The translations under genes and the position numbers were made by a program. Shown piece by piece: positions 1-7,125 of a stretch of DNA of 21,925 nucleotides. Numbering within the stretch: position 1 is the first letter of the stretch; every line of letters starts with the position of its first letter. Under the pieces are notes generated by a model. That model saw only the letters and a program-made list of their open reading frames with translations. It made no database searches and had not been told where the DNA came from. This DNA is from 1-14-2-50-31-20 sp964617555 (GTDB lineage Bacteria > Bacteroidota > Ignavibacteria > Ignavibacteriales > Melioribacteraceae): the NCBI GenBank assembly GCA_964617555.1, contig CAZTYP010000126.1, positions 1 through 21,925 on the forward strand, read 5' to 3'.

Positions 1-211
1 GTCTGCTGGAATCGTGATAAGTAAAGGCTTTTACTTTATAGCCAAGTTCACCAAGTGTTGCGGCGGCACCCGCTCCGGCAAGACCTGTACCCACCACAAT
101 TACATCATATTTTCTTTTATTAGCCGGATTAACTAATTTCATATTAAATTTATGATTCGTCCATTTTTCGGATAATTTTCCTTCCGGGACTTTTGGATCT
201 AATTTTATCAT
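1..211 (-). CDS. sdhA: Succinate dehydrogenase/fumarate reductase flavoprotein subunit, N-terminal part
   Basis: Only the first 70 codons are in the window; the gene runs off the left edge. The protein is the FAD-carrying subunit of succinate:quinone oxidoreductase, which oxidises succinate to fumarate at the inner face of the cytoplasmic membrane. Visible residues include an N-terminal extension of about 35 residues and then a Rossmann dinucleotide-binding segment (YDVIVVGTGLAGAGAAATLGE, G41-x-G43-x-x-G46) that binds the ADP part of FAD. The extension before the FAD motif is typical of the Bacteroidota-type enzyme. The ATG follows the sdhC stop codon directly (TAA then ATG, no gap). A strong Shine-Dalgarno GGGAGG lies inside the end of sdhC, so the two are translationally linked. 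Identity rests on the FAD motif plus the cytochrome b partner upstream. Confidence 0.85.
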   Translation of the reverse strand, partial: MIKLDPKVPEGKLSEKWTNHKFNMKLVNPANKRKYDVIVVGTGLAGAGAAATLGELGYKVKAFTYHDSSR

Positions 212-883
212 TTAATTACCTCCCATTGAACGAATGAAAAAATAGATTGGAATTGCAGAAAAACCAACTGCAAAAACAAAGGCATAAAGTTTGCCGATAA
301 ATTCTACTACCGGAGTATATTTTTTATGATGCCATCCGAATGTTTGAAATGCCGATTGGAATCCATGCCATAAATGGAATCCTAAAGTAATCATAACAAC
401 AACATAAAAAATTGCGATTGGTAATGAACTGAAGGTTTCGGCAATTACATCATAATAATTATGTTCACCACCCATTCCGAAATTGTATTTTACCCATAAA
501 GTTCCAAGATGGATTAAAAGGAAAACAAAGATAATTCCGCCGGTATAAGGCATTGTACGCGATGAAAAGGTTGTAACCTCTTTGTTACCGTCAAAAGCGT
601 ACTTTTGCGATTTGGCCTTGCGCTGTTCCAACCAAAGCCGAAAAGCATTAAAAAAATGATAGCCGAATAAAAACACCAAAATAAGTTCCGCAACGCGGAC
701 TATCGGCTTAACCGCATCAAGACTGTGAACCAGTGTGTTAAATTCTTCTCCGTTTTCACTTACAAAAAGGAACATATTGTTTATGAAATGCACCGAAAGA
801 AATATTACTAAACTCAAACCGGTAGCAGCCATAACAATTTTTTTTCCGATAGAAGAATTTAAGCTTTTTGAAAGCCAACTCAT
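212..883 (-). CDS. sdhC: Succinate dehydrogenase cytochrome b subunit (b558 family)
   Basis: 223 residues. Membrane anchor of succinate:quinone oxidoreductase; it carries haem b and passes electrons between the Fe-S subunit and the quinone pool. Five hydrophobic segments are visible (about residues 14-40, 60-83, 114-133, 153-176 and 197-217), as in the single-polypeptide diheme anchors of Bacteroidota and epsilonproteobacteria. Candidate haem-ligand histidines lie in or beside the helices: H32 (SVHFINN), H76 (GYHFFNAFR), H125 (LIHLGTLW), H170 and H173 (GFHLWHGFQ). The segment GFHLWHGFQSAFQTFGW is very characteristic of the family. The start is supported by an AAAGGAG Shine-Dalgarno sequence 8 bases upstream of the ATG. 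sdhA follows with no spacer; the iron-sulfur subunit sdhB would be expected beyond the left edge. Confidence 0.93.
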   Translation of the reverse strand: MSWLSKSLNSSIGKKIVMAATGLSLVIFLSVHFINNMFLFVSENGEEFNTLVHSLDAVKPIVRVAELILVFLFGYHFFNAFRLWLEQRKAKSQKYAFDGNKEVTTFSSRTMPYTGGIIFVFLLIHLGTLWVKYNFGMGGEHNYYDVIAETFSSLPIAIFYVVVMITLGFHLWHGFQSAFQTFGWHHKKYTPVVEFIGKLYAFVFAVGFSAIPIYFFIRSMGGN

Positions 884-1057
884 TAATTTTTCTCCTTTAT
901 TAAGTATAAATTATTATAATTTTTTGAAATTGTTCTTAGAGGTGATTTTTGACATTTTATCTTCATTTGTTAATCTTTAAATATTATCAAATAAATTCGG
1001 TTCTCTATTTCTTAAACCGGATAATATCCTCAACTTTTATATTTTTTTTGTAACTGC

Positions 1058-1087
1058 TAAAATTAGTTTAAATCAAAATAAAAACAA
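1058..1087 (-). promoter_or_regulatory. Possible sdhC promoter (TTG-N19-TAATTTTA)
   Basis: On the minus strand a TTG (1087-1085) is followed after 19 bases by TAATTTTA (1065-1058), 7 of 8 matches to the TAnnTTTG -7 box of Bacteroidota. It would leave a leader of about 170 bases before sdhC. Such matches arise easily in AT-rich DNA, and the spacer differs from the N20 of the better promoters here, so this is tentative. Confidence 0.25.
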
Positions 1088-1330
1088 AATATTTCGTTTA
1101 TTAATTAAAGAATTTTTTACGGATTGATATCTCTCAAGAGGGAAAGAACATTTTATGTTTCATTTAAAAGCAAAATTTGAAGATTATAAAGAGAAAATTC
1201 CTATATATAACTTTGCAAAATTAAGTTTATAAAGTTTCGGGTTCCGTAAATCAGAAAGGAGATTTTCAATTGAGGATAATATCTTTTAGATTAAGTGTTT
1301 TTTCTGTTTTGCTTAACAATATACGAATTG

Positions 1331-1351
1331 AAAAAACATTATTTATTAATG
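1331..1351 (-). terminator. Weak intrinsic terminator after the suf operon
   Basis: Read on the minus strand, CATTA-ATAAA-TAATG forms a 5-bp hairpin followed at once by six Ts, 20 bases after the stop of the Rrf2 gene. The stem is short and mostly A-T, so its strength is uncertain; the position and T-run fit a terminator for the suf transcript. Confidence 0.35.
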
Positions 1352-1370
1352 ATTTTCAGAGGGAAATTAT

Positions 1371-1793
1371 TTACGCTTTTTTCTTTAATAAATCGCTTAA
1401 CCGCAAGTCTCTTATAGCATTATCAACAGCATTTTGAATTGTAATCCAAAGGGTTCTGATTGTGCATTCAGAATTAACGGTGCAAAAAATATCTCCTTTT
1501 GTATGAGAGGCACAAAAAGAGTCGTCATATAATTTACCACCTAATTTAGTTATTACATCACCGATAAAAATTTCGCGGGGTGGGCGGGCAAGAATGTATC
1601 CGCCAAGGTGTCCGCGTGCGCTTTCAATAAATCCGCCAAGGCGTAAAGCCCGTAAAATTTTTGCCGTTGTGTGCGGGGTAATTCCTTCCCCTCTGCTTAT
1701 TTCGGGAATTGTAAGAGATTTACCCATTTCGTAAAAACGGGCTATTCTTAATAAACATCTTAACCCATATTCTTCTTGGACACTAAATTTCAT
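1371..1793 (-). CDS. Rrf2-family transcriptional regulator at the end of the suf operon
   Basis: 140 residues, normal for Rrf2/IscR-type repressors. The N-terminal winged helix-turn-helix is clear (MKFSVQEEYGLRCLLRIA, IPEISRGEGITPHTTAKILRAL, and the wing GFIESARGHLGGYILAR). Members usually sense Fe-S cluster status, nitric oxide or redox state through three cysteines. Here the cysteines are C94, C104 and C110 (C-x9-C-x5-C), with H97 between the first two. IscR has C92/C98/C104, so the first interval is four residues longer. A [2Fe-2S] or [4Fe-4S] cluster is likely but the ligand set is unusual. The gene is last in the operon, 23 bases after the DUF59 gene, which fits feedback control of suf. 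Candidate operators are the palindromes before sufB and the inverted repeat at 1806-1819, just upstream of this start. No strong Shine-Dalgarno is visible. The family is certain; the ligand and targets are inference. Confidence 0.88.
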   Translation of the reverse strand: MKFSVQEEYGLRCLLRIARFYEMGKSLTIPEISRGEGITPHTTAKILRALRLGGFIESARGHLGGYILARPPREIFIGDVITKLGGKLYDDSFCASHTKGDIFCTVNSECTIRTLWITIQNAVDNAIRDLRLSDLLKKKA

Positions 1794-1805
1794 TGCCTAA
1801 CCACA

Positions 1806-1819
1806 TAATTCGTGAATTA
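1806..1819. repeat. Inverted repeat TAATTC-GT-GAATTA before the Rrf2 gene
   Basis: Perfect 6-bp arms with a 2-bp centre, overlapping the stop codon of the DUF59 gene and ending 13 bases before the Rrf2 ATG. The same half-sites (TAATTC/GAATTA) occur in the palindrome upstream of sufB, there with a 4-bp centre. It may be an autoregulatory operator or chance in AT-rich DNA. Confidence 0.35.
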
Positions 1820-2131
1820 CAACATTCCGAGTTGTAACTTGGCTTCATCACTCATCATCGATGTATTCCATTGCGGTTCCCAAACCAAATCGACAAAAAC
1901 TTCATTTACACCGGGTATTTGTTTTATTCGTTGACGGACTTCTCCGGGAAGGCTTTCGGCTACAGGACAAGCCGGGGTTGTGAGTGTCATTTCAATAATT
2001 ACATTATTGCTATCCGTAACTTCAACTTTGTAAATTAATCCAAGTTCATAAATGTTTACCGGAATTTCCGGATCAAATACGGTTTTTAATATATCTATTA
2101 CCTGACCGTATATAATTTCTTTTTCTGTCAT
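1817..2131 (-). CDS. SUF-associated DUF59/MIP18-family Fe-S assembly protein (SufT-like)
   Basis: 104 residues, the full length of the single-domain DUF59 (MIP18/PaaD-like) proteins that accompany suf operons. Family signatures are DPEIPVNIYELGLIY (residues 20-34) and TLTTPACPVAESLP (49-62) with the invariant C55. Members help mature Fe-S proteins, probably during cluster transfer to clients; the biochemistry is not fully settled. It follows sufS by 15 bases, has a good Shine-Dalgarno (AAAGGAA) and precedes the Rrf2 gene by 23 bases. Many suf operons of this group carry sufE near this point; no SufE-like frame is present here. The symbol sufT is sometimes used but mostly for a longer relative, so it is left blank. 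Confidence 0.9.
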   Translation of the reverse strand: MTEKEIIYGQVIDILKTVFDPEIPVNIYELGLIYKVEVTDSNNVIIEMTLTTPACPVAESLPGEVRQRIKQIPGVNEVFVDLVWEPQWNTSMMSDEAKLQLGML

Positions 2132-2146
2132 TTTTATTCCTTTAAA

Positions 2147-3379
2147 CTAACTTAACATTTCCATTATCTTTATAAGCGATTCAATAAAAAGATCAATCTC
2201 TTCTTTTGTATTATAAAACGAAAAGGATATCCTCGCAGTACCGTTCGGCAAATTTAATCTGTTCATAAGCGGTTGCGAACAATGATGCCCCGTACGTAAT
2301 GCGATTCCCTTTGTATTCATTAGAGTTCCTATATCGTAAGGGTGAATCCCTTTTACGGCAAAGGAAATTACAGCCGCTTTATTTTCCGCATTACCTATAA
2401 TTTCAACTCCGTTTATCTTTTTCATTTTATCGGTTGCATATTCCAATAATTCTGTTTCATATTTTCGAATTTCGTTAAAATCGAACATTTTAAGATATCT
2501 AACGGCAACACCAAGCCCTATTGCTCCGGCAATATTAGGCGTACCGGCTTCAAACTTATTCGGGAGATCGGCAAAAGTACTCTTTTCGAATGTAACTTTA
2601 TCAATCATATCGCCGCCACCTTGATACGGGGGCAGTTTATTAAGTAATTCTTCTTTTCCGTACAATATTCCAATTCCCGTCGGGCCAAATAATTTATGTC
2701 CGGAAAAAACAAAAAAATCGCAGTCCATATTTTGAACATCAATTTTTTGATGAGCAACCGCCTGAGCTCCGTCAACAAGAACATGAATATCCTTTTCGTG
2801 TGCAATACTGATAATCTTTTTTACCGGGTTTATTGTGCCCAACGCATTTGATGTATGTGTAACGGCAACCAATTTGGTTTTAGCGGAAAAAAGTTTATTG
2901 TATTCTTCAATAACTAATTCCCCTTCTTTTGTGATAGGTATAACTTTTAATTTTATCTTTCCGTTACAAATTAACTGCCAAGGAACAATGTTTGCATGAT
3001 GTTCCATTGCCGTAATAATTATTTCGTCGCCTTCATTAAGCATACCGCCTCGGCACATTCCTTCGGCAAGTAAATTTATTCCGTCGGTTGTTCCTTTCGT
3101 AAAAATTATTTCGTTTACTGACTTCGCATTTAGAAATTCCTTAATCTTCAATCGCGAATATTCATATTCGTCCGTTGCATGTTCACTTAAAGTATATACC
3201 CCACGATGAATATTGGCATTTTCATTTTTATAGAAATAAGAGAGTCCGTCAACAACAATATTCGGCTTTTGTGTTGTTGCCGCATTATCAAAATAGATTA
3301 ATTGTTTTCCGTTAATTTTGCGGGAAAGAATCGGAAAATCATTTCGAATATCTTTTATATTTAATTTTTTGCTTGTCAT
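2147..3379 (-). CDS. sufS: Cysteine desulfurase SufS (group II)
   Basis: 410 residues, the usual SufS length. PLP-dependent enzyme that converts cysteine to alanine and holds the released sulfur as a persulfide for Fe-S cluster building. Residues that can be read: the PLP-stacking histidine in AMEHHANIVPWQ (H127/H128), D203 and Q206 in LVDGAQAVAH, the Schiff-base lysine K229 in FSGHKLFGPTGIGILYG, and the catalytic cysteine C367 in the short RTGHHCSQPLM loop typical of group II enzymes. E. coli SufS has K226 and C364, nearly the same positions. It starts 4 bases after the sufD stop, indicating translational coupling. Group II enzymes need SufE or SufU for good activity; neither is in the window. 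The only motif before the ATG is an A-rich stretch, not a GGAG. Confidence 0.96.
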   Translation of the reverse strand: MTSKKLNIKDIRNDFPILSRKINGKQLIYFDNAATTQKPNIVVDGLSYFYKNENANIHRGVYTLSEHATDEYEYSRLKIKEFLNAKSVNEIIFTKGTTDGINLLAEGMCRGGMLNEGDEIIITAMEHHANIVPWQLICNGKIKLKVIPITKEGELVIEEYNKLFSAKTKLVAVTHTSNALGTINPVKKIISIAHEKDIHVLVDGAQAVAHQKIDVQNMDCDFFVFSGHKLFGPTGIGILYGKEELLNKLPPYQGGGDMIDKVTFEKSTFADLPNKFEAGTPNIAGAIGLGVAVRYLKMFDFNEIRKYETELLEYATDKMKKINGVEIIGNAENKAAVISFAVKGIHPYDIGTLMNTKGIALRTGHHCSQPLMNRLNLPNGTARISFSFYNTKEEIDLFIESLIKIMEMLS

Positions 3380-3383
3380 ATTT

Positions 3384-4685
3384 TTATTTCAAATACTCGA
3401 AAATCATTTTATTTATATCTTCTCGTAAACCGTCAATTTTAATTCCGCTTACAACATCTTCGGCAAAGGCTGTTATTAACATTTGTAACGCTTTGTCTTT
3501 AGGTATTCCGCGAGAAAGAATATAAAACATTGCCGTTTCGTCCAAGTGCCCGACTGTGGCGCCGTGCGTACATTTTACATCATCGGCATATATTTCCAAT
3601 TGGGGTTTGGAATCCGCTTTTGCGGTATCCGAAAGAAGAATCGAATTATTGTTCTGAAAAGCATTTGTTAGTTGTGCATCTTTAGCCACTAAAATTTTTC
3701 CGCTGAAAATACCATGCGAAACATCATTCATAATCCCTTTGTAAAGTTGGTTACTCAAGCAGTGCGGCTTGGCATGCTCAATAAATGTGTTATTATCAAC
3801 ATGCATATTGTCATTGCCGATATATAATCCGTTTAAAACCGTTTCAACATTTTCAGCCGCTAATTTTGTATTTACATCATTCCGGACTAACTTACCGCCA
3901 AAGGTAAAATTATAATGACTGAGCTTACTGTTCCGTTTTTGCAAAACATCAACTTTATCAAAATGATATGTTGATTTATTTTCGATTTCAATTTTGTAAT
4001 AATCTACAACTGCATTCTCTTCAAGAACAATTTCGGCAACATTGTTATTAAAAACCGTGCTTTTTGTATTACTAACATAATTTTGCAAAATTACCGTTTG
4101 AGAATTTTTTCCCGCTACCACTAAAGTTCTGGGAGCAAAGAAGATATTTTCTTCTTCACCGACTGAAACATTTAAAAGTTGAATCGGTTTTTCCAATATC
4201 ATTCCATCGGGAATACGAATAAATACACCGCCGACAAATGCGGATGTATTAACATAATCAAAGCCGGTATTCGTAAGGGATAATTTATTAAAGTAGTTTT
4301 TTGCCGCACTACTACCGGACAAAACAGCATCATCAATTGTTGCAATTTCAAAATTACCGATTTCGGATAATTCTTTGTTTAATACTCCGTTTACAACCAC
4401 AACCAAATATGAATCGAACGAATTAAACTTAAGGTTTTCTATATCTTCTTTGGTAATCTTTTTATTTGCAATATCGGGTAAAGGGATAAATTCCGTATTT
4501 AGCAACTTTGTTAAACTTGTATACTTCCATTCCTCAGTTTTTAATGTGGGAAAAGAAACGGCAAAAAGATTTTTTTTAGCGGAAGTTTTGATTTCCGCAA
4601 GAACCGGATTTTTTGTTTCGGCAATTACCTTATCGGCTATTGCAATAAATCGTTCAACGGCAGTTTTGTTTATATCGTTTTTCAT
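3384..4685 (-). CDS. sufD: Fe-S cluster assembly protein SufD
   Basis: 433 residues. Subunit of the SufBC2D scaffold that builds Fe-S clusters in the cytoplasm. The N-terminal third is variable and carries the common SufD motif LKTEEWKYTSLTKLL (48-62). The C-terminal two thirds form the SufB/SufD beta-helix core, with HVDNNTFIEHAKPHCLSNQLYKG (295-317) and DVKCTHGATVGHLDETAMFYILSRGI (369-394). H374 in KCTHGATVG matches by motif the functionally important E. coli SufD histidine (H360). It overlaps sufC by one base (TAATG) and is followed by sufS after 4 bases. The end (AFAEDVVSGI) is the helical segment that contacts SufC. Assigned to SufD rather than SufB by its shorter, more divergent core and its place after sufC. 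Confidence 0.95.
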   Translation of the reverse strand: MKNDINKTAVERFIAIADKVIAETKNPVLAEIKTSAKKNLFAVSFPTLKTEEWKYTSLTKLLNTEFIPLPDIANKKITKEDIENLKFNSFDSYLVVVVNGVLNKELSEIGNFEIATIDDAVLSGSSAAKNYFNKLSLTNTGFDYVNTSAFVGGVFIRIPDGMILEKPIQLLNVSVGEEENIFFAPRTLVVAGKNSQTVILQNYVSNTKSTVFNNNVAEIVLEENAVVDYYKIEIENKSTYHFDKVDVLQKRNSKLSHYNFTFGGKLVRNDVNTKLAAENVETVLNGLYIGNDNMHVDNNTFIEHAKPHCLSNQLYKGIMNDVSHGIFSGKILVAKDAQLTNAFQNNNSILLSDTAKADSKPQLEIYADDVKCTHGATVGHLDETAMFYILSRGIPKDKALQMLITAFAEDVVSGIKIDGLREDINKMIFEYLK

Positions 4686-5434
4686 TACCCTTCACCCTTT
4701 GTAACCCAATCATAACCTTTTTCTTCAAGTTCCAACGCTAATTCCTTTCCGCCAGATTTGATAATCCTACCCTTATAAAGCACATGAACATAATCCGGCA
4801 CAATGTAATCCAACAAGCGTTGATAGTGTGTTACAAGAATTACCGCATTGTCTTCATCTTTGTATTCGTTAACGCCGTTAGCAACAATGCGTAGTGCATC
4901 AATATCTAACCCCGAGTCGGTTTCATCCAAGATTGCAAGTTTAGGGTCAAGCATCAGAAGTTGGAAAATTTCATTCCTCTTTTTTTCTCCGCCGGAAAAG
5001 CCAGTGTTTACCGAACGTCCGATAAGCGAATTATCCATCCCTACAATTTTTGCTTTTTCGCGCATTCTATCTAAGAACTCTTTCGGAGTTAATTCGGGCA
5101 AATTATTATATTTTCTGATTTCATTCAAAGCGGTTTGTAAGAACGTTGCATTGCTTACGCCGGGAATTTCCACAGGGTATTGGAAACTGAGAAACAGCCC
5201 CTCTCTTGCTCTGTCTTCGGGAGGAAGTTCCAACAAGTTTTTCCCGTTAAACGTAACTTCGCCGGCAGTTACTTTATAGCTTTCGTTACCGGTAAGAACA
5301 TTTGCCAACGTTGATTTGCCGGAGCCGTTGGGACCCATTATTGCATGAACCTCGCCGGCTTTAACTTCAAGATTTAAGCCGCGTAAGATTTCTTTACCTT
5401 CAATTTCCGCTTTTAAATTTTTAATTGATATCAT
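4685..5434 (-). CDS. sufC: Fe-S cluster assembly ATPase SufC
   Basis: 249 residues, an ABC-type ATPase that is soluble and drives conformational change in the SufBCD scaffold. Motifs are all intact: Walker A GPNGSGKST (34-42), Q-loop in FLSFQYPVEIPG (81-92), signature FSGGEKKRNEI (146-156), Walker B LAILDE (166-171), D-loop SGLD, and H-loop H203 in VTHYQRLLDYI. The variant signature SGGEKKRNE and the motif QYPVEIPGV are diagnostic for SufC rather than a transporter ATPase. A Shine-Dalgarno AAAAGGAA precedes the ATG; sufB ends 37 bases upstream, and the stop overlaps the sufD start by one base. Confidence 0.97.
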   Translation of the reverse strand: MISIKNLKAEIEGKEILRGLNLEVKAGEVHAIMGPNGSGKSTLANVLTGNESYKVTAGEVTFNGKNLLELPPEDRAREGLFLSFQYPVEIPGVSNATFLQTALNEIRKYNNLPELTPKEFLDRMREKAKIVGMDNSLIGRSVNTGFSGGEKKRNEIFQLLMLDPKLAILDETDSGLDIDALRIVANGVNEYKDEDNAVILVTHYQRLLDYIVPDYVHVLYKGRIIKSGGKELALELEEKGYDWVTKGEG

Positions 5435-5471
5435 TTTATTTCCTTTTAAATTTTCAATTTACCAATACTTT

Positions 5472-6923
5472 TTATCCGACACTTCCTTCCAAACTTAAAG
5501 CCAACAATTTAGTCGCTTCAACAGCAAACTCCATCGGAAGTTCGTTAAAAACTTCTTTACAAAATCCGTTAACTATCATATTTACGGCATCCTCGGTAGA
5601 AATACCGCGTTGATTTAAATAAAAAATCTGGTCTTCGCTTACTTTTGATGTTGTAGCTTCGTGCTCAACGGTAGCGGTTTTATTTTCAACTTCAAGATAC
5701 GGGAAAGTATGAGCACCGCATTTATCTCCCATTAACATTGAATCGCATTGCGAAAAATTTCTTGCTCCGTCAGCATTCTTGCCTATTTTTACCAAACCGC
5801 GGTACGAGTTATCACTTCTGCCGGCTGAAATACCTTTTGAAACAATTGTGCTTCGGGTATTTTTCCCGAGATGCACCATTTTTGTTCCGGTATCTGCCTG
5901 TTGAAAATTATTCGTAACGGCAACCGAATAAAATTCTCCTATTGAATTATCCCCTTTCAAAACCGTACTCGGATATTTCCAGGTAATAGCGGAACCGGTT
6001 TCAACTTGAGTCCAAGAAATTTTTGCACTTTCGTGGCATATTCCCCTTTTGGTAACAAAATTATATATTCCGCCTTTACCTTCTTTATCGCCCGGATACC
6101 AGTTTTGTACGGTGGAGTATTTTATTTCGGCATTTTTTTCCGCAACCAATTCAACAACAGCAGCATGAAGTTGATTATTATCACGTTGCGGGGCGGTACA
6201 TCCTTCAAGATAACTTACGTAAGCACCTTCGTCGGCAACAATTAAAGTCCGCTCAAATTGTCCCGTATCCATCGCATTAATTCTGAAGTATGTGGAAAGT
6301 TCCATTGGACAGCGTACACCTTTTGGAATGTAAACAAAGGAGCCCTCGCTAAAAACCGCCGCATTCAACGCAGCATAATAGTTATCGGTGTAAGGCACAA
6401 CCGAACCGAAATATTTTTTTACTAATTCGGGATGATTTTGTATCGCTTCGGAAAGAGGGGAAAAAATTATTCCCTTCTCTTTTAGAGTATCTTGAAACGT
6501 AGTTTTCACCGAAACGGAATCAAAAACTGCATCAACGGCAACATTGGCAAGTTTTTTTTGTTCTTCAATAGGTATGCCGAGTTTTTCAAAAGTTCTTAAC
6601 AATTCAGGGTCAACTTCGTCCAAGCTGGATAATTGCTCCTTCTTTTTGGGTGCGGAATAATACCGAATCTCTTGGAAATCTATTTCGGGATATTTTACTT
6701 TAGGCCACTTCGGCTCTTTTAATGTTAACCAATGCTTATATGCTTTTACTCTGTATTCGGTCATCCACTCAGGTTCGTTTTTTATTTTTGATATTCTACG
6801 AACTATCTCTTCGCTTAAACCTTTCGGGAACTCCTCTTCCTCAATATCCGTAACAAATCCCCATTTATAATCGGAATCGGTTACTTCGTTTATAAAATCT
6901 TTTTCGTTTTCTTTTTCACTCAT
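5472..6923 (-). CDS. sufB: Fe-S cluster assembly scaffold protein SufB
   Basis: 483 residues, first gene of the suf operon. SufB is the main scaffold, accepting persulfide sulfur from SufS and building the nascent cluster with SufC and SufD. Recognisable stretches are the SAPKKKEQ motif (residues 90-97), FVYIPKGVRCPMELSTYFRI (197-216), EGCTAPQ, and the C-terminal SQCDSMLMGDKCGAHTFPY. By counting from the C-terminus, C393 matches E. coli C405 and E422 matches E434, both implicated in cluster assembly. The terminal SLEGSVG is also typical. There is no Shine-Dalgarno before the ATG, only an A-rich run, which is common in Bacteroidota. Promoter and possible operators lie in the 202-base spacer upstream. 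Confidence 0.97.
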   Translation of the reverse strand: MSEKENEKDFINEVTDSDYKWGFVTDIEEEEFPKGLSEEIVRRISKIKNEPEWMTEYRVKAYKHWLTLKEPKWPKVKYPEIDFQEIRYYSAPKKKEQLSSLDEVDPELLRTFEKLGIPIEEQKKLANVAVDAVFDSVSVKTTFQDTLKEKGIIFSPLSEAIQNHPELVKKYFGSVVPYTDNYYAALNAAVFSEGSFVYIPKGVRCPMELSTYFRINAMDTGQFERTLIVADEGAYVSYLEGCTAPQRDNNQLHAAVVELVAEKNAEIKYSTVQNWYPGDKEGKGGIYNFVTKRGICHESAKISWTQVETGSAITWKYPSTVLKGDNSIGEFYSVAVTNNFQQADTGTKMVHLGKNTRSTIVSKGISAGRSDNSYRGLVKIGKNADGARNFSQCDSMLMGDKCGAHTFPYLEVENKTATVEHEATTSKVSEDQIFYLNQRGISTEDAVNMIVNGFCKEVFNELPMEFAVEATKLLALSLEGSVG

Positions 6924-7009
6924 AATTTTTTCTTATTTTTTTTTTAAAACTGAAAAATCTTACCAAAGTAAAATTCATCACTTGCAAACAATTTTACAAT
7001 TATCGGGTT

Positions 7010-7040
7010 GAAACTTAGTTAATCTGGAAAATAAAGTCAA
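7010..7040 (-). promoter_or_regulatory. suf operon promoter (TTG-N20-TAAGTTTC)
   Basis: On the minus strand TTG (7040-7038) is followed by exactly 20 bases and TAAGTTTC (7017-7010), 7 of 8 matches to the Bacteroidota -7 box TAnnTTTG. The predicted start is near 7003, giving a leader of about 80 bases before sufB. The sequence also reads as TTGACT with a 17-base spacer to a poor sigma70 -10. The same TTG-N20 layout recurs at three other sites in this window, which strengthens the call. Confidence 0.65.
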
Positions 7041-7053
7041 GATTGAATGAGCT

Positions 7054-7065
7054 ATTGTATACAAT
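7054..7065. promoter_or_regulatory. Perfect 12-bp palindrome upstream of the suf promoter
   Basis: ATTGTATACAAT is its own reverse complement. It lies 13 bases upstream of the -33 TTG of the suf promoter and one base from the larger inverted repeat at 7067-7084. A regulator binding site is plausible; which protein binds is not known. Confidence 0.45.
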
Positions 7066-7066
7066 G

Positions 7067-7084
7067 ATAATTCTCAAGAATTAT
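7067..7084. promoter_or_regulatory. Inverted repeat upstream of sufB, candidate Rrf2 operator
   Basis: ATAATTCT-CA-AGAATTAT is a perfect inverted repeat with 8-bp arms and a 2-bp centre. It contains the half-sites TAATTC and GAATTA, and a further GAATTA follows at 7085-7090. The same half-sites recur before the Rrf2 gene (1806-1819). Its place 26 bases upstream of the -33 box would suit an activator or a repressor acting from upstream. Confidence 0.5.
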
Positions 7085-7125
7085 GAATTATAAGAATATA
7101 ATCTGACGGGGGAAAAAGATAAATT

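Larger units (their letters stand above)
884..1370. other. Non-coding spacer between the suf operon end and sdhC
   Basis: 487 bases, very AT-rich, between the stop of the Rrf2 gene and the sdhC start. Both flanking genes are on the minus strand. It holds the probable end of suf transcription (weak hairpin 1331-1351) and the sdhC leader and promoter. No convincing gene: the open frames are a 25-codon ATG frame (1155-1232) and a TTG frame at 1270 that runs antisense into the Rrf2 gene; neither looks like a protein. No tRNA, repeat array or IS was seen. Confidence 0.6.

Noticed and set aside
735..980. 81-codon plus-strand frame over the sdhC start
   Set aside because: Antisense to the well-supported sdhC gene and of no recognisable composition.
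1155..1232. 25-codon ATG frame (MFHLKAKFEDYKEK...) in the spacer
   Set aside because: Very short, the purine-rich stretch before it is badly spaced, and no family is recognisable; AT-rich DNA yields such frames often.
1270..1437. 55-codon TTG frame with a good AAAGGAGA upstream
   Set aside because: It runs antisense into the Rrf2 gene, uses a rare start and has no recognisable protein features; the Shine-Dalgarno-like match is probably chance.
4848..5279. 143-codon plus-strand frame inside sufC
   Set aside because: Antisense shadow of sufC, whose motifs are complete on the minus strand.
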